From the NCBI GenBank assembly GCA_002336105.1, contig DDEQ01000010.1, positions 36,152 to 100,151 on the forward strand: a stretch of DNA of 64,000 nt, given 5' to 3'. A program made the position numbers and the translations under genes. This document shows positions 51,279 to 61,291 of this stretch, piece by piece (positions within the stretch are counted from its first letter, which is position 1; each line of letters begins with the position of its first letter). The DNA is from Chthonomonas sp. UBA1950 (GTDB lineage Bacteria > Armatimonadota > Fimbriimonadia > Fimbriimonadales > Fimbriimonadaceae). The notes beneath the pieces are model-generated. The model was not told the origin of the DNA, searched no databases, and worked only from the letters and a program-made list of their open reading frames with translations.

Positions 51279-52280
51279 ATGAAAATAAGAACCATTGCTG
51301 GAAACCCCGTTGGAGCCGTTGGCCTTGGCTGCATGGGAATGTCATTTGCTTATGGAAAGGCAGATCAAACGGAGGCCGATGCCGTATTCGGACGTGCACT
51401 CGAACTTGGTGTCAACTTTTGGGACACCGCAGACATGTACGGCGCTGGCCATAACGAGCAGCTCATCGGCAGCTACCTAAAAGGAAAGCGCGACAAGGTC
51501 TTCCTTGCAACAAAGTTTGTGAACGTGTACGATCGAACTTTGACTTCACACCAAGACCTCGTTGAGCAAAACGTGCCGTGGATCGTCGATGGGACGCCGG
51601 CGTACATGAAAAAAGCGATTGACCTCTCGCTTCAGCGACTAGGAGTCGACCATATTGACCTCTATTACGCGCATCGTGTCGATCCTCGTGTCCCAATCGA
51701 GGAAACCGTTGGAGCGATGGGTGACCTCGTTCAGGCGGGCAAGATTCGATATGTCGGGATCAGTGAAGTCCGAGCAGAAACACTTCAACGCGCGCACAAA
51801 ACATTTCCGATTGCTGCTGTTCAAAACGAGTTCTCACTTTGGACCCGAGACACTGAGGAAGACGTTTTACCGCTTTGTGGCGAACTCGGTATCGCCTATG
51901 TTCCCTACTCTCCGCTCGGACGAGGATTCCTCACCGGCCAGATTAAGACTATCGATGACCTGGAGGATGGAGACTGGCGACGAAGCAACCCTCGATTTGC
52001 CGAGGAGAACTTCACGAAGAACCTAGAACTCGTCGATCTGGTTGAGAGTGTAGCAAGGCGGGTTGGAGCGACTCCTGCACAGGTCGCACTTGCCTGGGTT
52101 CTCAGCCGAGGCGAGCAAGTAGTGCCAATCCCTGGTACGAAGCGAGTGAAATACCTCGAGGATAATGCCGGATCTGCTGAGGTTCAATTGTCCCCCGCCG
52201 ACATCGAAGAACTCTCGGCGATCAAGCCAGCTTCGGGCGAGCGATACCCCGAAGCCAGCATGAAATACGTCAACGGTTAA
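51279..52280 (+). CDS. Aldo-keto reductase
   Basis: A 333-residue TIM-barrel NADPH oxidoreductase. The VGLGCMGMSFAYG start and the catalytic tetrad are visible: Asp/Tyr in FWDTADMYGAG, Lys in FLATKFV, His in YYAHRVD. The C-terminal NADPH site (PIPGTKR) is present. It resembles the AKR11/13 stress-type enzymes that reduce aldehydes and ketones. It starts two bases after merR, so the pair forms a detoxification operon. Confidence 0.9.
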   Translation: MKIRTIAGNPVGAVGLGCMGMSFAYGKADQTEADAVFGRALELGVNFWDTADMYGAGHNEQLIGSYLKGKRDKVFLATKFVNVYDRTLTSHQDLVEQNVPWIVDGTPAYMKKAIDLSLQRLGVDHIDLYYAHRVDPRVPIEETVGAMGDLVQAGKIRYVGISEVRAETLQRAHKTFPIAAVQNEFSLWTRDTEEDVLPLCGELGIAYVPYSPLGRGFLTGQIKTIDDLEDGDWRRSNPRFAEENFTKNLELVDLVESVARRVGATPAQVALAWVLSRGEQVVPIPGTKRVKYLEDNAGSAEVQLSPADIEELSAIKPASGERYPEASMKYVNG

Positions 52281-52288
52281 ATTGAATA

Positions 52289-52320
52289 GGCTTCTAGGTT
52301 AGGGCCTAGAAGCCAACTTT
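52289..52320 (+). terminator. Hairpin between the aldo-keto reductase and the 1147-aa gene
   Basis: 10-bp stem GGCTTCTAGG/CCTAGAAGCC with a six-base loop, then AACTTTT; likely acts for both convergent genes. Confidence 0.65.
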
Positions 52321-55300
52321 TCACTCCGCGATCAATCCTTCAGGAATGCAGACCGAGATAGAGGTCACTTCGCCAGTTCGCAGGTAGATTTTCTGACTCA
52401 ATTCTTCGGGGACACTGAGCCCGTCAATCATTTGGGTTTGACCATTCGCCAGATTTAGTTCGACTGTGCCGTTTCCTTCGGAGAGCTGGTAGATCACCGG
52501 TACACCGCAGATAGTGAATCCGAGTGTCCCTGCATCGAGATCGACGTCTTGACTATTGCCAAAGAAGTCCCTGACCAGCCAGGAAGTCGTTTCTGTCAGG
52601 AAAGCGTCTTTTTTCAGAAGGCTTGGTCGAAACACGAACTTCCCTCCCCTGTAAAGAACGCCAAGTTCCATCCAGCGCGCAAGAATATCTTCCTTCGTCT
52701 GGCCAGTCATTCCCGGCTGTTTCGCGCCACGCCCTGCTGGAGTATGCGAATACGGGTCGGTCGGGAATGCGCCAAATGTGTTCGGCGATTTCCGGAAACC
52801 CATTCCTTCTCTGATCCGGTAATAGGCCGACTTTAGTTTCGCAATTGTTTCCTGACTATCGCCCCGTTCAACAGCCGCTAGTAACGTCTCCTCAACCGCA
52901 ACAAGGAGCTTGGAATTCATATGCCAGTAGATGCTTCCAAGTCCCTCGTAGCCATACATCGAGCCAGACCGCCCGGTAAAGGATCGATGCCCAAAGACAG
53001 ATTCATAACTGGACAATGTCTCTGCTCGATGCTCTTCAACTAGACGAGAAAACTTAGAATCTGCTGAGATCGTGTCTAGCATCTCGGCGAGCACTCCTGC
53101 ATTTCGTAGGTTCGGCGCGAATCGATAACCGCCCGCTGCATCCTTTAGAACGATTTGAGTGTTTCCACTTTCGATCAAAACCGATAACAGAGGATTAAGC
53201 TCGACGACACTCGCCGGTACCTTGTTTTTCTCCAGGAAGGTTGGCAATATACGCTCAGGATAAAGCATGAACGTCGACTGATCCTCACGGAAAATCTTGC
53301 TTTCATAGAGTGCCTCAACAAGTGAGATCACTTCATTTGGATCCAGCAATCCGCTACTAATGACCGCGACTTGGCCTTCCAGCATTTCATACATGTGAGA
53401 GACGGTTGCACGTCCTTCAACACGTAAATCGAGGATGTTGTAGCTATGGTACAGGCCGTCAGATCGCTTGCTGGCCCTGATCGAGTGGTCTAGGTAGGGC
53501 AAAGCGATATCGCACAAAGCGACGACTTCGGATGTTGGAACCGAGGTTGTCGAGCGAAATCCGGTTGCATAAACCTTGTTTCGGTACCCTTCAAATGACG
53601 TTTCGAGTTCATCCAGGAGGTTACGAACAAGCTCAGGACTAACTTTGGGAGCGTCCAATTCAGCCTGATGACGATATAAGATCGCCACGACGCTTCGAAG
53701 CCATTCCGCAACCTCGACATCGCAAACAAACTCGCCTGAGTGACTTTCAAATAGCGGCTTGCAAAAGGCCAGAAATCGTCGAAGGTAGCACAAAGTGACC
53801 ATTGAGATTCCGTTGCCGACGAGCGCATTATTCGCATCGTTCCACTCTGGCCGCTGAGTGTTCATCCAAATCCCAGCATCCAAAACGAGGTTCGATAGCT
53901 TTGATAACACTGGAACGATCAGCTTTTCGGCCAAGGTCGCATGATGGACTTCTCCGTTGTTGTCGAGAACCAGTTTGGCGTCGCTCCCTAGTTCGGAGAC
54001 TTCGGTTTCGATCTTTCCATTCAACGAGTGATCAAAAATGATCGTGTCGTGTGGATCTTTGACCATTGCCGCATACGATTTCAGACGCATCGGAACATTG
54101 GCATAGCTGTATTGACGCTTCGCCAATGACCCTGCTAGTGCGTCTGGATCGACTTCATTCGCTAACTCAAGTAGCTTCAAAAGGTAGACAATCTGGTGAT
54201 CGCCCCAATAGCCGTAACCTGACCAAGGATTATCGGGTTCAGGAACTTCCCAATCGATCCCTTCTCGAGTGATTCGATATCCGTTAAAGCCATCTACCGT
54301 TGATGCGTTGACGAACTTTGCGATAATGCTTTCCAAGAAGACCGGATAGCTTAACGAGAGAGCCTCCCAGTTTTGGAAGATGTCTCGCCAGTTGCCTTGA
54401 TAGCTCAGGAGAGGGGAGCCATCTGGGTTCTTCAAGTGGATCGCAAAATAGTTCCACGGACGGCTTGGATCACCGTGACGGCGACTAAAACTCAGCGGCA
54501 GGTATTCGGTTGCGATTCTAGCCAAGCTAGCATCGCCAGTGTACTCAGCGCTCTCTAAAAGCTGGCGGTACGGCATGCCATCCTGTAGTTTTTCCAACCA
54601 ACCTTGGTGTTTCTCGGAAACCTGTCTATTTCGGATGTTGACAAATGCTCGAAAGTCGTCAGCTTGCAGTTTGTCCGCGTAGGGGTAGATACCTCCACGC
54701 ATGACATTGAAGAGCACCGAAGCTGCCTGGTGACCATCGGCTTGCTTGTCTGACGTGAGGTTCTGACCATCCGCCGCCGCGACGTACGTCTCTAATCGAT
54801 CTGCCGCCCCGTCCATTTGGTCTCTCAGATCCAGCCGTATATCCTCATTTTTGAGGAGCTGCTCATTGAGACTGACCACCTGGGCTTGACTTAGGTTCGC
54901 ATCAATAACCAAATCCCAACTCTTCATCTGGCCCGGAGTAAGCGTGACCTGAGCGCACTGAAGGAAACTTGCTCGTCTGCCCTTCAAAGAAGTCTGTGCA
55001 GCAACAGATTTTCCAAGTTTAAAATCAAGAAACTGGCTAGGATGCAAGAAAATTTTCGAGTCATCTAGTCCTCGACTCCATGCGACGTTAGCTCTCAACG
55101 CTTCGCCGGGTTCCGCACGGTCGATGATAAGCGAGGAGAGCGCAAACGTGGTTAGGCCGCTACTTGGAACGACTTCACAACTCGTGTATGCGTCAACAAG
55201 CACACCAGAATTCGCCGCGAAGTTCGCTGAAACTCCACAAGGAAGAAGCTCAAGCAAGCCGTCAACAACCTCAAACGAAATCTCTTTCTCGCCTTCGTTA

Positions 55301-55764
55301 ATCAACTGCGCGGTGCGAACCCAACCGTACTTATCCGTTGCCGTCCACCGATACCGGAATGTAACGCCTAGCTTTGAGTTGTTCTCTTCGAATACAAGGA
55401 AGTTATTCAGAACTGATTTGAAAATCTTACGAGTAATCCCTTCGCCGGCTGGGATGCTCTGAAATGGCTCCCAAAACTCAAAGGTACCGTCGGATTTTGG
55501 AACACGAATGATTGTTATCGGGCCAGTTTTTCCCGCCGACCGATGGATGGTGTCTTCGGTTGAGTAGAGGAACAAGCTCTGATTACAGTCAACTCGACCT
55601 GCTGTTAGAGAACCCAGACTCGAAAGATATAACCAAAGATCGCAATCGCTAACGATGCTCATGAAGAACGGTTCCACGACATCGTAGCCAGACCATTCGA
55701 CTCCAACCTGACTTCCTAATCGAGTTAGGTCTTCAGATAAGACACGATTCACGGCGGCACACAT
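52321..55764 (-). CDS. Very large protein of unknown function, possible carbohydrate-active enzyme
   Basis: A 1147-residue protein, no signal peptide. The first ~330 residues look like a beta-sandwich; residues ~400-1000 are helix-rich with Trp/Tyr/Asp/Glu-rich stretches (YQGNWRDIFQNWEALSLSYP near 484, NPWSGYGYWGDHQIVYLLK near 540, YHMNSK-type segments later), reminiscent of the (alpha/alpha)6 barrels of GH94, GH63 and related enzymes; the C-terminal ~60 residues are again beta-rich. I recognise no named family. Its position between GH130 and GH2 genes supports glycan metabolism. The ATG follows a perfect TATAAT by seven bases. Confidence 0.75.
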   Translation of the reverse strand: MCAAVNRVLSEDLTRLGSQVGVEWSGYDVVEPFFMSIVSDCDLWLYLSSLGSLTAGRVDCNQSLFLYSTEDTIHRSAGKTGPITIIRVPKSDGTFEFWEPFQSIPAGEGITRKIFKSVLNNFLVFEENNSKLGVTFRYRWTATDKYGWVRTAQLINEGEKEISFEVVDGLLELLPCGVSANFAANSGVLVDAYTSCEVVPSSGLTTFALSSLIIDRAEPGEALRANVAWSRGLDDSKIFLHPSQFLDFKLGKSVAAQTSLKGRRASFLQCAQVTLTPGQMKSWDLVIDANLSQAQVVSLNEQLLKNEDIRLDLRDQMDGAADRLETYVAAADGQNLTSDKQADGHQAASVLFNVMRGGIYPYADKLQADDFRAFVNIRNRQVSEKHQGWLEKLQDGMPYRQLLESAEYTGDASLARIATEYLPLSFSRRHGDPSRPWNYFAIHLKNPDGSPLLSYQGNWRDIFQNWEALSLSYPVFLESIIAKFVNASTVDGFNGYRITREGIDWEVPEPDNPWSGYGYWGDHQIVYLLKLLELANEVDPDALAGSLAKRQYSYANVPMRLKSYAAMVKDPHDTIIFDHSLNGKIETEVSELGSDAKLVLDNNGEVHHATLAEKLIVPVLSKLSNLVLDAGIWMNTQRPEWNDANNALVGNGISMVTLCYLRRFLAFCKPLFESHSGEFVCDVEVAEWLRSVVAILYRHQAELDAPKVSPELVRNLLDELETSFEGYRNKVYATGFRSTTSVPTSEVVALCDIALPYLDHSIRASKRSDGLYHSYNILDLRVEGRATVSHMYEMLEGQVAVISSGLLDPNEVISLVEALYESKIFREDQSTFMLYPERILPTFLEKNKVPASVVELNPLLSVLIESGNTQIVLKDAAGGYRFAPNLRNAGVLAEMLDTISADSKFSRLVEEHRAETLSSYESVFGHRSFTGRSGSMYGYEGLGSIYWHMNSKLLVAVEETLLAAVERGDSQETIAKLKSAYYRIREGMGFRKSPNTFGAFPTDPYSHTPAGRGAKQPGMTGQTKEDILARWMELGVLYRGGKFVFRPSLLKKDAFLTETTSWLVRDFFGNSQDVDLDAGTLGFTICGVPVIYQLSEGNGTVELNLANGQTQMIDGLSVPEELSQKIYLRTGEVTSISVCIPEGLIAE

Positions 55765-55771
55765 CGGCCCG

Positions 55772-55777
55772 ATTATA
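55772..55777 (-). promoter_or_regulatory. Leaderless-type -10 (TATAAT) of the 1147-aa gene
   Basis: Perfect TATAAT on the minus strand, seven bases (CGGGCCG) before the ATG at 55764. Confidence 0.6.
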
Positions 55778-55835
55778 CTTTTGCCCGGATCAACTAACCC
55801 ACGAATAGGAAACTAATAGGTGATGGTTGCGCAAC

Positions 55836-56759
55836 TCATCGCACGGACAACGGGACAACTTTGACTTTTCCGTTGCCAACTCCAAGCGGAACAGAAATCC
55901 CCTCGTATTTACCAGGTGTGTGCCTATCGCCCGGATGGACAGCTTTCCCTTGGAAAACCACGACATTATCGAGCTTTAATATCTCTTCTCCAGATTGATC
56001 TTTGACGGTGACGTCCGCCTTCACTTCCTGGACATCCGTCTTAGTGCCGTTCTCCCACTCTATCTTGATGAGCGGGCCGACGGAAGTGATCTCGATAGCC
56101 GCGGAAACAATTCGAATCCCTTGAGCACTGTTTTCTTTCTTGTCAGTATCAGAAGGCGGCTGGTCTTGAGGCGGATAGTTCTTTTCTGGAGATTGTGTCG
56201 GAGGAGAAGATTGTCCCGCACTATCACGATGGCCAATCATATCAATTCCAGCCATGACGACCTTGCCGAACAACATCAGAATCACGAGTGCGAGCAAAGC
56301 GGCAAGGAGCCACGGAAACAGCCTGAGAAGAAACGGCATGATCCCCGAAAGACCGTTTTCAAGGTCGTTGAGGAGTGGAAGGCACCCGTTGTTCTGCCCC
56401 ATCGGAGACGTGGTTTGGGCTTGAGTAGCACGTTCTGATGACGATACTTCGATAGGTCGAACACTTGGCCCCAAAACGTCAATACGAAATGCCTGAGCGC
56501 CTAAGGAGAACTCGGTACCGGGTTGAACAACAACGGCACCGCTAATGCGTTGACCCGCAATGAGGACGCCATTCGCGCTACCAGTGTCTTCAACCAAAAC
56601 ACCTTGAGCGGTCTGTGAAACGCGGGCGTGGTGTCGACTTAGGGTTTGATCCTGTATGGAAATGGAACATGCGGGATCGCGACCAATCGTGACAGGTTGC
56701 GCGAGTGAGAATGATTCCCCAATTCTCGCACCTTGTATTCCAACCAGCCTCGGTTCCAT
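55836..56759 (-). CDS. FHA-domain membrane protein
   Basis: A 307-residue protein: an N-terminal FHA domain (about 5-95) with VTIGRDPACSI, LSRHHARV and GSANGVLIAG, which bind phospho-threonine; a linker; one TM helix (about 145-170); and a C-terminal ~75-residue beta-rich domain outside the membrane, preceded by a Pro/Gln-rich stretch. FHA proteins usually pair with Ser/Thr kinases such as the one at 43287. ATG 56759 is chosen; TTG and GTG codons lie two and one codons before. It is just downstream of the GH2 gene on the same strand. Confidence 0.88.
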   Translation of the reverse strand: MEPRLVGIQGARIGESFSLAQPVTIGRDPACSISIQDQTLSRHHARVSQTAQGVLVEDTGSANGVLIAGQRISGAVVVQPGTEFSLGAQAFRIDVLGPSVRPIEVSSSERATQAQTTSPMGQNNGCLPLLNDLENGLSGIMPFLLRLFPWLLAALLALVILMLFGKVVMAGIDMIGHRDSAGQSSPPTQSPEKNYPPQDQPPSDTDKKENSAQGIRIVSAAIEITSVGPLIKIEWENGTKTDVQEVKADVTVKDQSGEEILKLDNVVVFQGKAVHPGDRHTPGKYEGISVPLGVGNGKVKVVPLSVR

Positions 56760-56772
56760 CACCAAAGAAGAC

Positions 56773-56806
56773 GCAAATGGAGCCTATTGCGTTGAGCTCC
56801 ATTTGC
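56773..56806 (-). terminator. Hairpin after the GH2 gene
   Basis: 11-bp perfect stem (GCAAATGGAGC and complement) with a 12-base loop between the GH2 stop and the FHA start. The minus-strand side is followed by GTCTTCTTT, a weak U-rich run. Confidence 0.55.
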
Positions 56807-56815
56807 ACTTTTTCA

Positions 56816-59290
56816 TCAGATTGGGGATCGAGTGATGACCACGGGATGGTCTCCAGCTAAGGAGCGAGCTTCCAAAGTGGTTGGAGTCTTCTCAACCGCC
56901 AAAACGTACACACCCGGTTCTGGACCAGTCAGAACGTTATCCAATAGTCCGATAGTCGAGCCATTTTCAGTCAACACAAGGTCAAAAACTGGCTCCGTCG
57001 TCTTGACTAAGATCGCACCGTCTTCATAAGTCGAGACTGTGATTTTGCTGGGCGGAGCAAGCCGTTGATCTTTCGGTTCACCCAAGAACTGCCATGCTTC
57101 TTCAACACCATCTCCTGAAGCAACCAAGATCGTCTCATGAACATTAAGCCCGTTGAGATCGCATACGAGGACCTCTGATCGAGAATGGGCATCGATCTCA
57201 GGATCTGCTTCCCAAGTTCTAAGAACCTCACCGGTCAGAGTCGAATATGCCTTGACAGAAAGCTCAAGCGGCCAAGTGTTCTCGCCGTCGTTGATGCCCC
57301 AAACCGCCATCTTGTCCCCATCGCGTTTGAGCGATATAAGTTGATCAGCATAGATTCTTCTACACTCATAGGCAAGCGGCTTGTAGTTGCCTTCGCAGTC
57401 AACAAACGCCCAGCTGGACACCGGCCAGCAGTCGTTCACTTGCCAGATCAACGTCCCTTTGCAGAATTCTGACCGTCGGAAGTGTTCGATACCAAAGCGC
57501 AGGGCGTCGCGTTGGTTCAGTTGCGAGTAATAGACCCAATCTTCGAGCGACTCTGAAACTGGATAATGCAGCTCGACATAGCTGTGGAACTTCTCATCGC
57601 CCTTGCCAGTTTTGTCGTGCCACATGACAGCCTCAGAATGTGCAGCCCAGTCGTCCTCGCCGAGATATTTATCCCAAGTCGAAAGCGCTGCCGCAGAGCA
57701 GAATCCAAATTCGGAAGAGAAACGAGCCGTAGAGTCTGTGTAGAACCTCCAGTCGCCTCGACCGTGCCAAACATCCCAATAATGGGAGTCGCCTACGCCA
57801 CCATCGTTGACCTTTTCGAGAGGCGTAGCCTTTGCCCCAACAGCCGACCCAGGTGTGTACGGTTTAGCAGGGTCTAGCTCTGCCAAAAGAGTTGGGATAA
57901 CTTCATTGTAGAAATGCTCGCCATAGAATCGAGGCGGGGTCTTGTCACCCATCCATCGCTGAGCGAAACACTGCTGGTTTTCATTGTTTCCACACCACAT
58001 TCCAAGAGAAGCGTGGTTTCGCAGTCGCTTGATATTCGCGGTCGCTTCTTTCTTGAAAGGTTCAACGAACTCTTGATCGTCTGGATAAAAGCCGCAGGCA
58101 AACGGGAAATCTTGCCAAACCAGAATTCCTACCTCGTCGCAAGCCTCGTAAAATGCATCCGCCTCATAAATACCGCCACCCCAAACTCGGAGCATGTTGA
58201 AGCCCATGTCTTTGCATCGCTCAATCTGTTCACGATAGCGCTGCTTCGAGATCACGCTCGGGAAGCTGTGGTCCGGAATCCAGTTTGCCCCGCGCACCCA
58301 TAACGGTTTCCCGTTGACTTTAAACTCATACGATTCGCCGAATTCATCTGGTTCTCGAACGAGTTCAACCGATTTGATCCCTATCTTCACGATCTGCTGA
58401 TCGACGTGTTCGTATTCGGTGCCTTCCTCAGTCTCGCCCACTGGTCGCATCAGGTTGACAGAGACCGTGTACAGAGGTGGGTCAGTCTCAAGAGGCGTCC
58501 AAAGCTCTGGCTCCTTAACAATGCAGTTCGCGCCATTGACATCGTAAAGCGGTCCGTCCAACGTCTCCATGTCTGGGAAAAGAACGTCGACGTAATAGAA
58601 TTCTGCATCGCCCTCAAACTCAGCGGTGGTCGTCAGAGTAACGCTACCGTCCTGATTGAACTTCTGCGTGACATGAACATCGGTCAGTCTCGCCGCATAT
58701 TCGATGAGCGAAACAGGTTTCCAAATGCCACAGGAAACAAGCCGTGGCCCCCAATCCCAACCGTACATATATTGAGCTTTTCGAACGAAGCTGCGATCCC
58801 CGAAGCGACCCACTTTTTCAAGGTCCAAGCCCTGGTCGGCAAAATACTTTTCCTGTCGTTCGAGCCCGAGCTTAACCGCAGATTTGAAGTGCACAGAAAG
58901 TGTGTTCTTCCCTTCCTTGAGCTTCTCTGTGACGTCGATCTCGATTGGGACGAACATGTTGTCAATCGCGCCAACCTCTTCATCATTGAGTTCAATCGTC
59001 GCGACCGAATCGAGTCCATCAAATCGGAGGACACGCTTAGGCAGGGCGGGATCGGGTACGAAGTCAAATTCAGTCTTGTAGGTCCAATCAGCCTGATCAA
59101 CCCATTGGCAACCAATCTCGTTCATGCGTTCAAAAGGGTCGGCGATCACACCGTTTTGAACTAAATCAAGGTGCACATGACCCGGCACTTGAGCAGGTAG
59201 CCACGGCAATCGTATCACCCCAATCTGAGTGCCAACTTTGCCGGTCTCACCAAAGACCCAACCCGAGTGAAGATACGTTTTGCGTAGCAT
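56816..59290 (-). CDS. Beta-mannosidase, glycoside hydrolase family 2
   Basis: An 824-residue GH2 enzyme of the mannosidase branch: jelly-roll sugar-binding domain with WVDQADWTYKT and LRFDGLDSVATIELN, immunoglobulin-like domains and a TIM barrel with MLRVWGGGIYE, the acid/base Glu in MWCGNNENQ (about residue 435) and the nucleophile Glu in FSSEFGFCS (about 525), then GTLIWQVNDCWPVSSWA. No signal peptide, so it cleaves internalised beta-mannosides. The ATG at 59290 lies eight bases after a TATTCT box; a GTG at 59296 is in frame. It probably acts with the GH130 protein. Confidence 0.94.
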   Translation of the reverse strand: MLRKTYLHSGWVFGETGKVGTQIGVIRLPWLPAQVPGHVHLDLVQNGVIADPFERMNEIGCQWVDQADWTYKTEFDFVPDPALPKRVLRFDGLDSVATIELNDEEVGAIDNMFVPIEIDVTEKLKEGKNTLSVHFKSAVKLGLERQEKYFADQGLDLEKVGRFGDRSFVRKAQYMYGWDWGPRLVSCGIWKPVSLIEYAARLTDVHVTQKFNQDGSVTLTTTAEFEGDAEFYYVDVLFPDMETLDGPLYDVNGANCIVKEPELWTPLETDPPLYTVSVNLMRPVGETEEGTEYEHVDQQIVKIGIKSVELVREPDEFGESYEFKVNGKPLWVRGANWIPDHSFPSVISKQRYREQIERCKDMGFNMLRVWGGGIYEADAFYEACDEVGILVWQDFPFACGFYPDDQEFVEPFKKEATANIKRLRNHASLGMWCGNNENQQCFAQRWMGDKTPPRFYGEHFYNEVIPTLLAELDPAKPYTPGSAVGAKATPLEKVNDGGVGDSHYWDVWHGRGDWRFYTDSTARFSSEFGFCSAAALSTWDKYLGEDDWAAHSEAVMWHDKTGKGDEKFHSYVELHYPVSESLEDWVYYSQLNQRDALRFGIEHFRRSEFCKGTLIWQVNDCWPVSSWAFVDCEGNYKPLAYECRRIYADQLISLKRDGDKMAVWGINDGENTWPLELSVKAYSTLTGEVLRTWEADPEIDAHSRSEVLVCDLNGLNVHETILVASGDGVEEAWQFLGEPKDQRLAPPSKITVSTYEDGAILVKTTEPVFDLVLTENGSTIGLLDNVLTGPEPGVYVLAVEKTPTTLEARSLAGDHPVVITRSPI

Positions 59291-59405
59291 TATCACAAAG
59301 AATACTTAGCTGGCCCCGTGTTAGTAAACGATTTGTATATCATGGGGTTAAGGATCACAATAGTTGCATCTGATTTATGGCTAAACCACTTTCGGCCTGA
59401 TCAAA

Positions 59406-60179
59406 ATGATTCTAATGTTGCCGATCGCTATGGTTCTTGCTTTTCAGTCGCCACTGTTGACCCATGCTCATGCTCATAACGATTACGCGCATGCACGTCC
59501 ACTCTTTGACGCACTTGATCAAGGGTTTTGCAGCGTCGAAGCTGACGTCTTTCTAGTCGATGGAAAGCTGTTAGTCGCACATAACCGAAACGACCTCAAG
59601 CCAGAACGTTCGCTAGTGAACCTCTACTTGAAACCTCTTGCCGATAGGGTTCGAATAAACCGAGGCTCGGTTTATGCTGAAAAGAAGCCATTCATCCTAC
59701 TGATCGATATCAAAGAAAAGGGAGAAGAGGTCTACCAAGAGCTTAAAAACGAGCTAAAACCGTACGAAAGGCTCTTGACCTACCAAGACGGAACCCTGCA
59801 CAAGAGAGCGATAACCGTGATTCTCTCGGGCGACCGTCCAATCGAGAACGTTCTTAAGGAAAAGAAGCGATTTGCATTTATTGATGGCCGCCCTTCGGAC
59901 CTTGATGGCGGGCCTGATTCATCCGTGACTCCACTGATCAGCCAAGATTTCAGCGAGGTCTTCGGATTCACTTTACAGTTCCCTCTGAAGCCTGAACAAC
60001 ACGCAAAGCTCGTGGACATGGTCAATAAGTGTCATGCCCAAGGAAGAATCTTACGATTTTGGGGAACCGCAGAAAATCCGACGCTTTGGAAGGAGTTGAG
60101 AGAGACGGGAGTAGACCTCATCGGAACCGACCAATTGGCTAAGCTACGAGAATTTCTTGTTGGTACACCAACCCCTTAG
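59406..60179 (+). CDS. Exported GDPD/PI-PLC-like phosphodiesterase
   Basis: A 257-residue protein with a short signal-like N-terminus (about 1-15), then a TIM-barrel start THAHAHNDYAHARPLFDAL and GFCSVEADVFLVDGKLLVAH. The two His and the Glu/Asp pair fit the catalytic residues of glycerophosphodiester phosphodiesterase and PI-PLC-like proteins (AIM6-type). It probably cleaves a phosphodiester or related substrate outside the membrane. It overlaps the convergent mutarotase-like gene by four bases. Confidence 0.8.
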   Translation: MILMLPIAMVLAFQSPLLTHAHAHNDYAHARPLFDALDQGFCSVEADVFLVDGKLLVAHNRNDLKPERSLVNLYLKPLADRVRINRGSVYAEKKPFILLIDIKEKGEEVYQELKNELKPYERLLTYQDGTLHKRAITVILSGDRPIENVLKEKKRFAFIDGRPSDLDGGPDSSVTPLISQDFSEVFGFTLQFPLKPEQHAKLVDMVNKCHAQGRILRFWGTAENPTLWKELRETGVDLIGTDQLAKLREFLVGTPTP

Positions 60180-61285
60180 TCGCCGTTCAGAACCCAATCA
60201 GCATCTAGTTCGGTAGTCACCAATATTCCCGTTCGGTCGGTAATGACAAGGCACCCACGATCGGCATGAATCGTTGAAACGTGTCCAAACCCAAACGGGA
60301 TTGGGGCAACTCCGATGATGTTCCTAACGACCGTCGGAGCATATGGACTCAGTTCAACGAAGGTCTCGAATCCTTCTTTGCTCGCATCGTTTGCAGCCAC
60401 TGATTCGGAAACGCCGTAATGCATGTACGAAGTCACCTCCTCGATTCCGAGAACTTTTCGGTGTCTGCCGGACCAGGGCGCATAGTGTCGTCCCCCGTTC
60501 GAGTGCCACAGCACCGTTCCGGTCAAGACTCTTGCATCCTTAAGTGAATACCAAACATATCCTTCCTCGGGGAACACCACCGCACTCCAGCCAAGAACGG
60601 TTCCTTTTGCGGCAAAGACTATCGCAAGGTCTTCAAACCCTTCTCTTGCCGGATAACGACTAAGATCGGCAAAACCACCGTTGGCAAGTTCCACTTTCTC
60701 CAGGGCATCAAACTTCGAACCCGGCTTTAGGCTTGTATATCCTCCAGCAGACGGTTTTTCGAACTGCCCTGGAAATACCTGTCCGAAACCGATAGGTGAA
60801 ACGCTCAGCAATCCTTCTGATTGAAAGTGAACCATCGCATGGTGACCAAGCGAAATTGGACCGCTTCCACCAGAAACCACATGCTCCTGATAAATTGCAG
60901 TCTGATCTTTACGTAAATGGATCGATTTACCAACGGACGAACTTCGAATCCTTGTTCGAATCGAGAGGCTGATGCTGTCTGAAGAGCAGGCTTCTAGCGA
61001 CCACTTTAGGTTCGCGGTTTCACCGTGAACAGGGTGCTTCTCCCCTTCGAATTCGGTGTCATTTCCGCCGAAAGGCATGCAAAAGAAGTCTCCACGAAGC
61101 ACCTGAATGATTGGGGGCTCACTAATGGTTTCTTCGGCCCAAGGCGCGATATGCATTGGCCGAACGTTTCGATCTTCAAGCCTAAAAGTGATCGGTCCTA
61201 AATGCCCGCCGAGCTGACTTACCCACGCTTCAACATGTGGATTCGAAATTCGAAACGATGGTTGACCTGCGACATTGGTGAGCAT
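60176..61285 (-). CDS. Galactose mutarotase-like (aldose-1-epimerase-like) protein
   Basis: A 369-residue, all-beta protein with early QLGGHLGPITF, a MPFGGNDTEFEG segment and GHHAMVHFQSEG, consistent with the galactose mutarotase-like superfamily including aldose-1-epimerase-like and DUF4432-type proteins. I take the ATG at 61285 because a TTGCGA-17-TTTAAT promoter ends six bases before it; a GTG at 61336 and an ATG at 61327 in the same frame are alternatives. No signal peptide. It may act on a sugar from the neighbouring glycan genes; unproven. Confidence 0.62.
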   Translation of the reverse strand: MLTNVAGQPSFRISNPHVEAWVSQLGGHLGPITFRLEDRNVRPMHIAPWAEETISEPPIIQVLRGDFFCMPFGGNDTEFEGEKHPVHGETANLKWSLEACSSDSISLSIRTRIRSSSVGKSIHLRKDQTAIYQEHVVSGGSGPISLGHHAMVHFQSEGLLSVSPIGFGQVFPGQFEKPSAGGYTSLKPGSKFDALEKVELANGGFADLSRYPAREGFEDLAIVFAAKGTVLGWSAVVFPEEGYVWYSLKDARVLTGTVLWHSNGGRHYAPWSGRHRKVLGIEEVTSYMHYGVSESVAANDASKEGFETFVELSPYAPTVVRNIIGVAPIPFGFGHVSTIHADRGCLVITDRTGILVTTELDADWVLNGD

Positions 61286-61291
61286 GTCGCC

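Noticed and set aside
58406..59164. 252-codon plus-strand frame opposite the GH2 gene
   Set aside because: Antisense to conserved GH2 motifs and without recognisable features.
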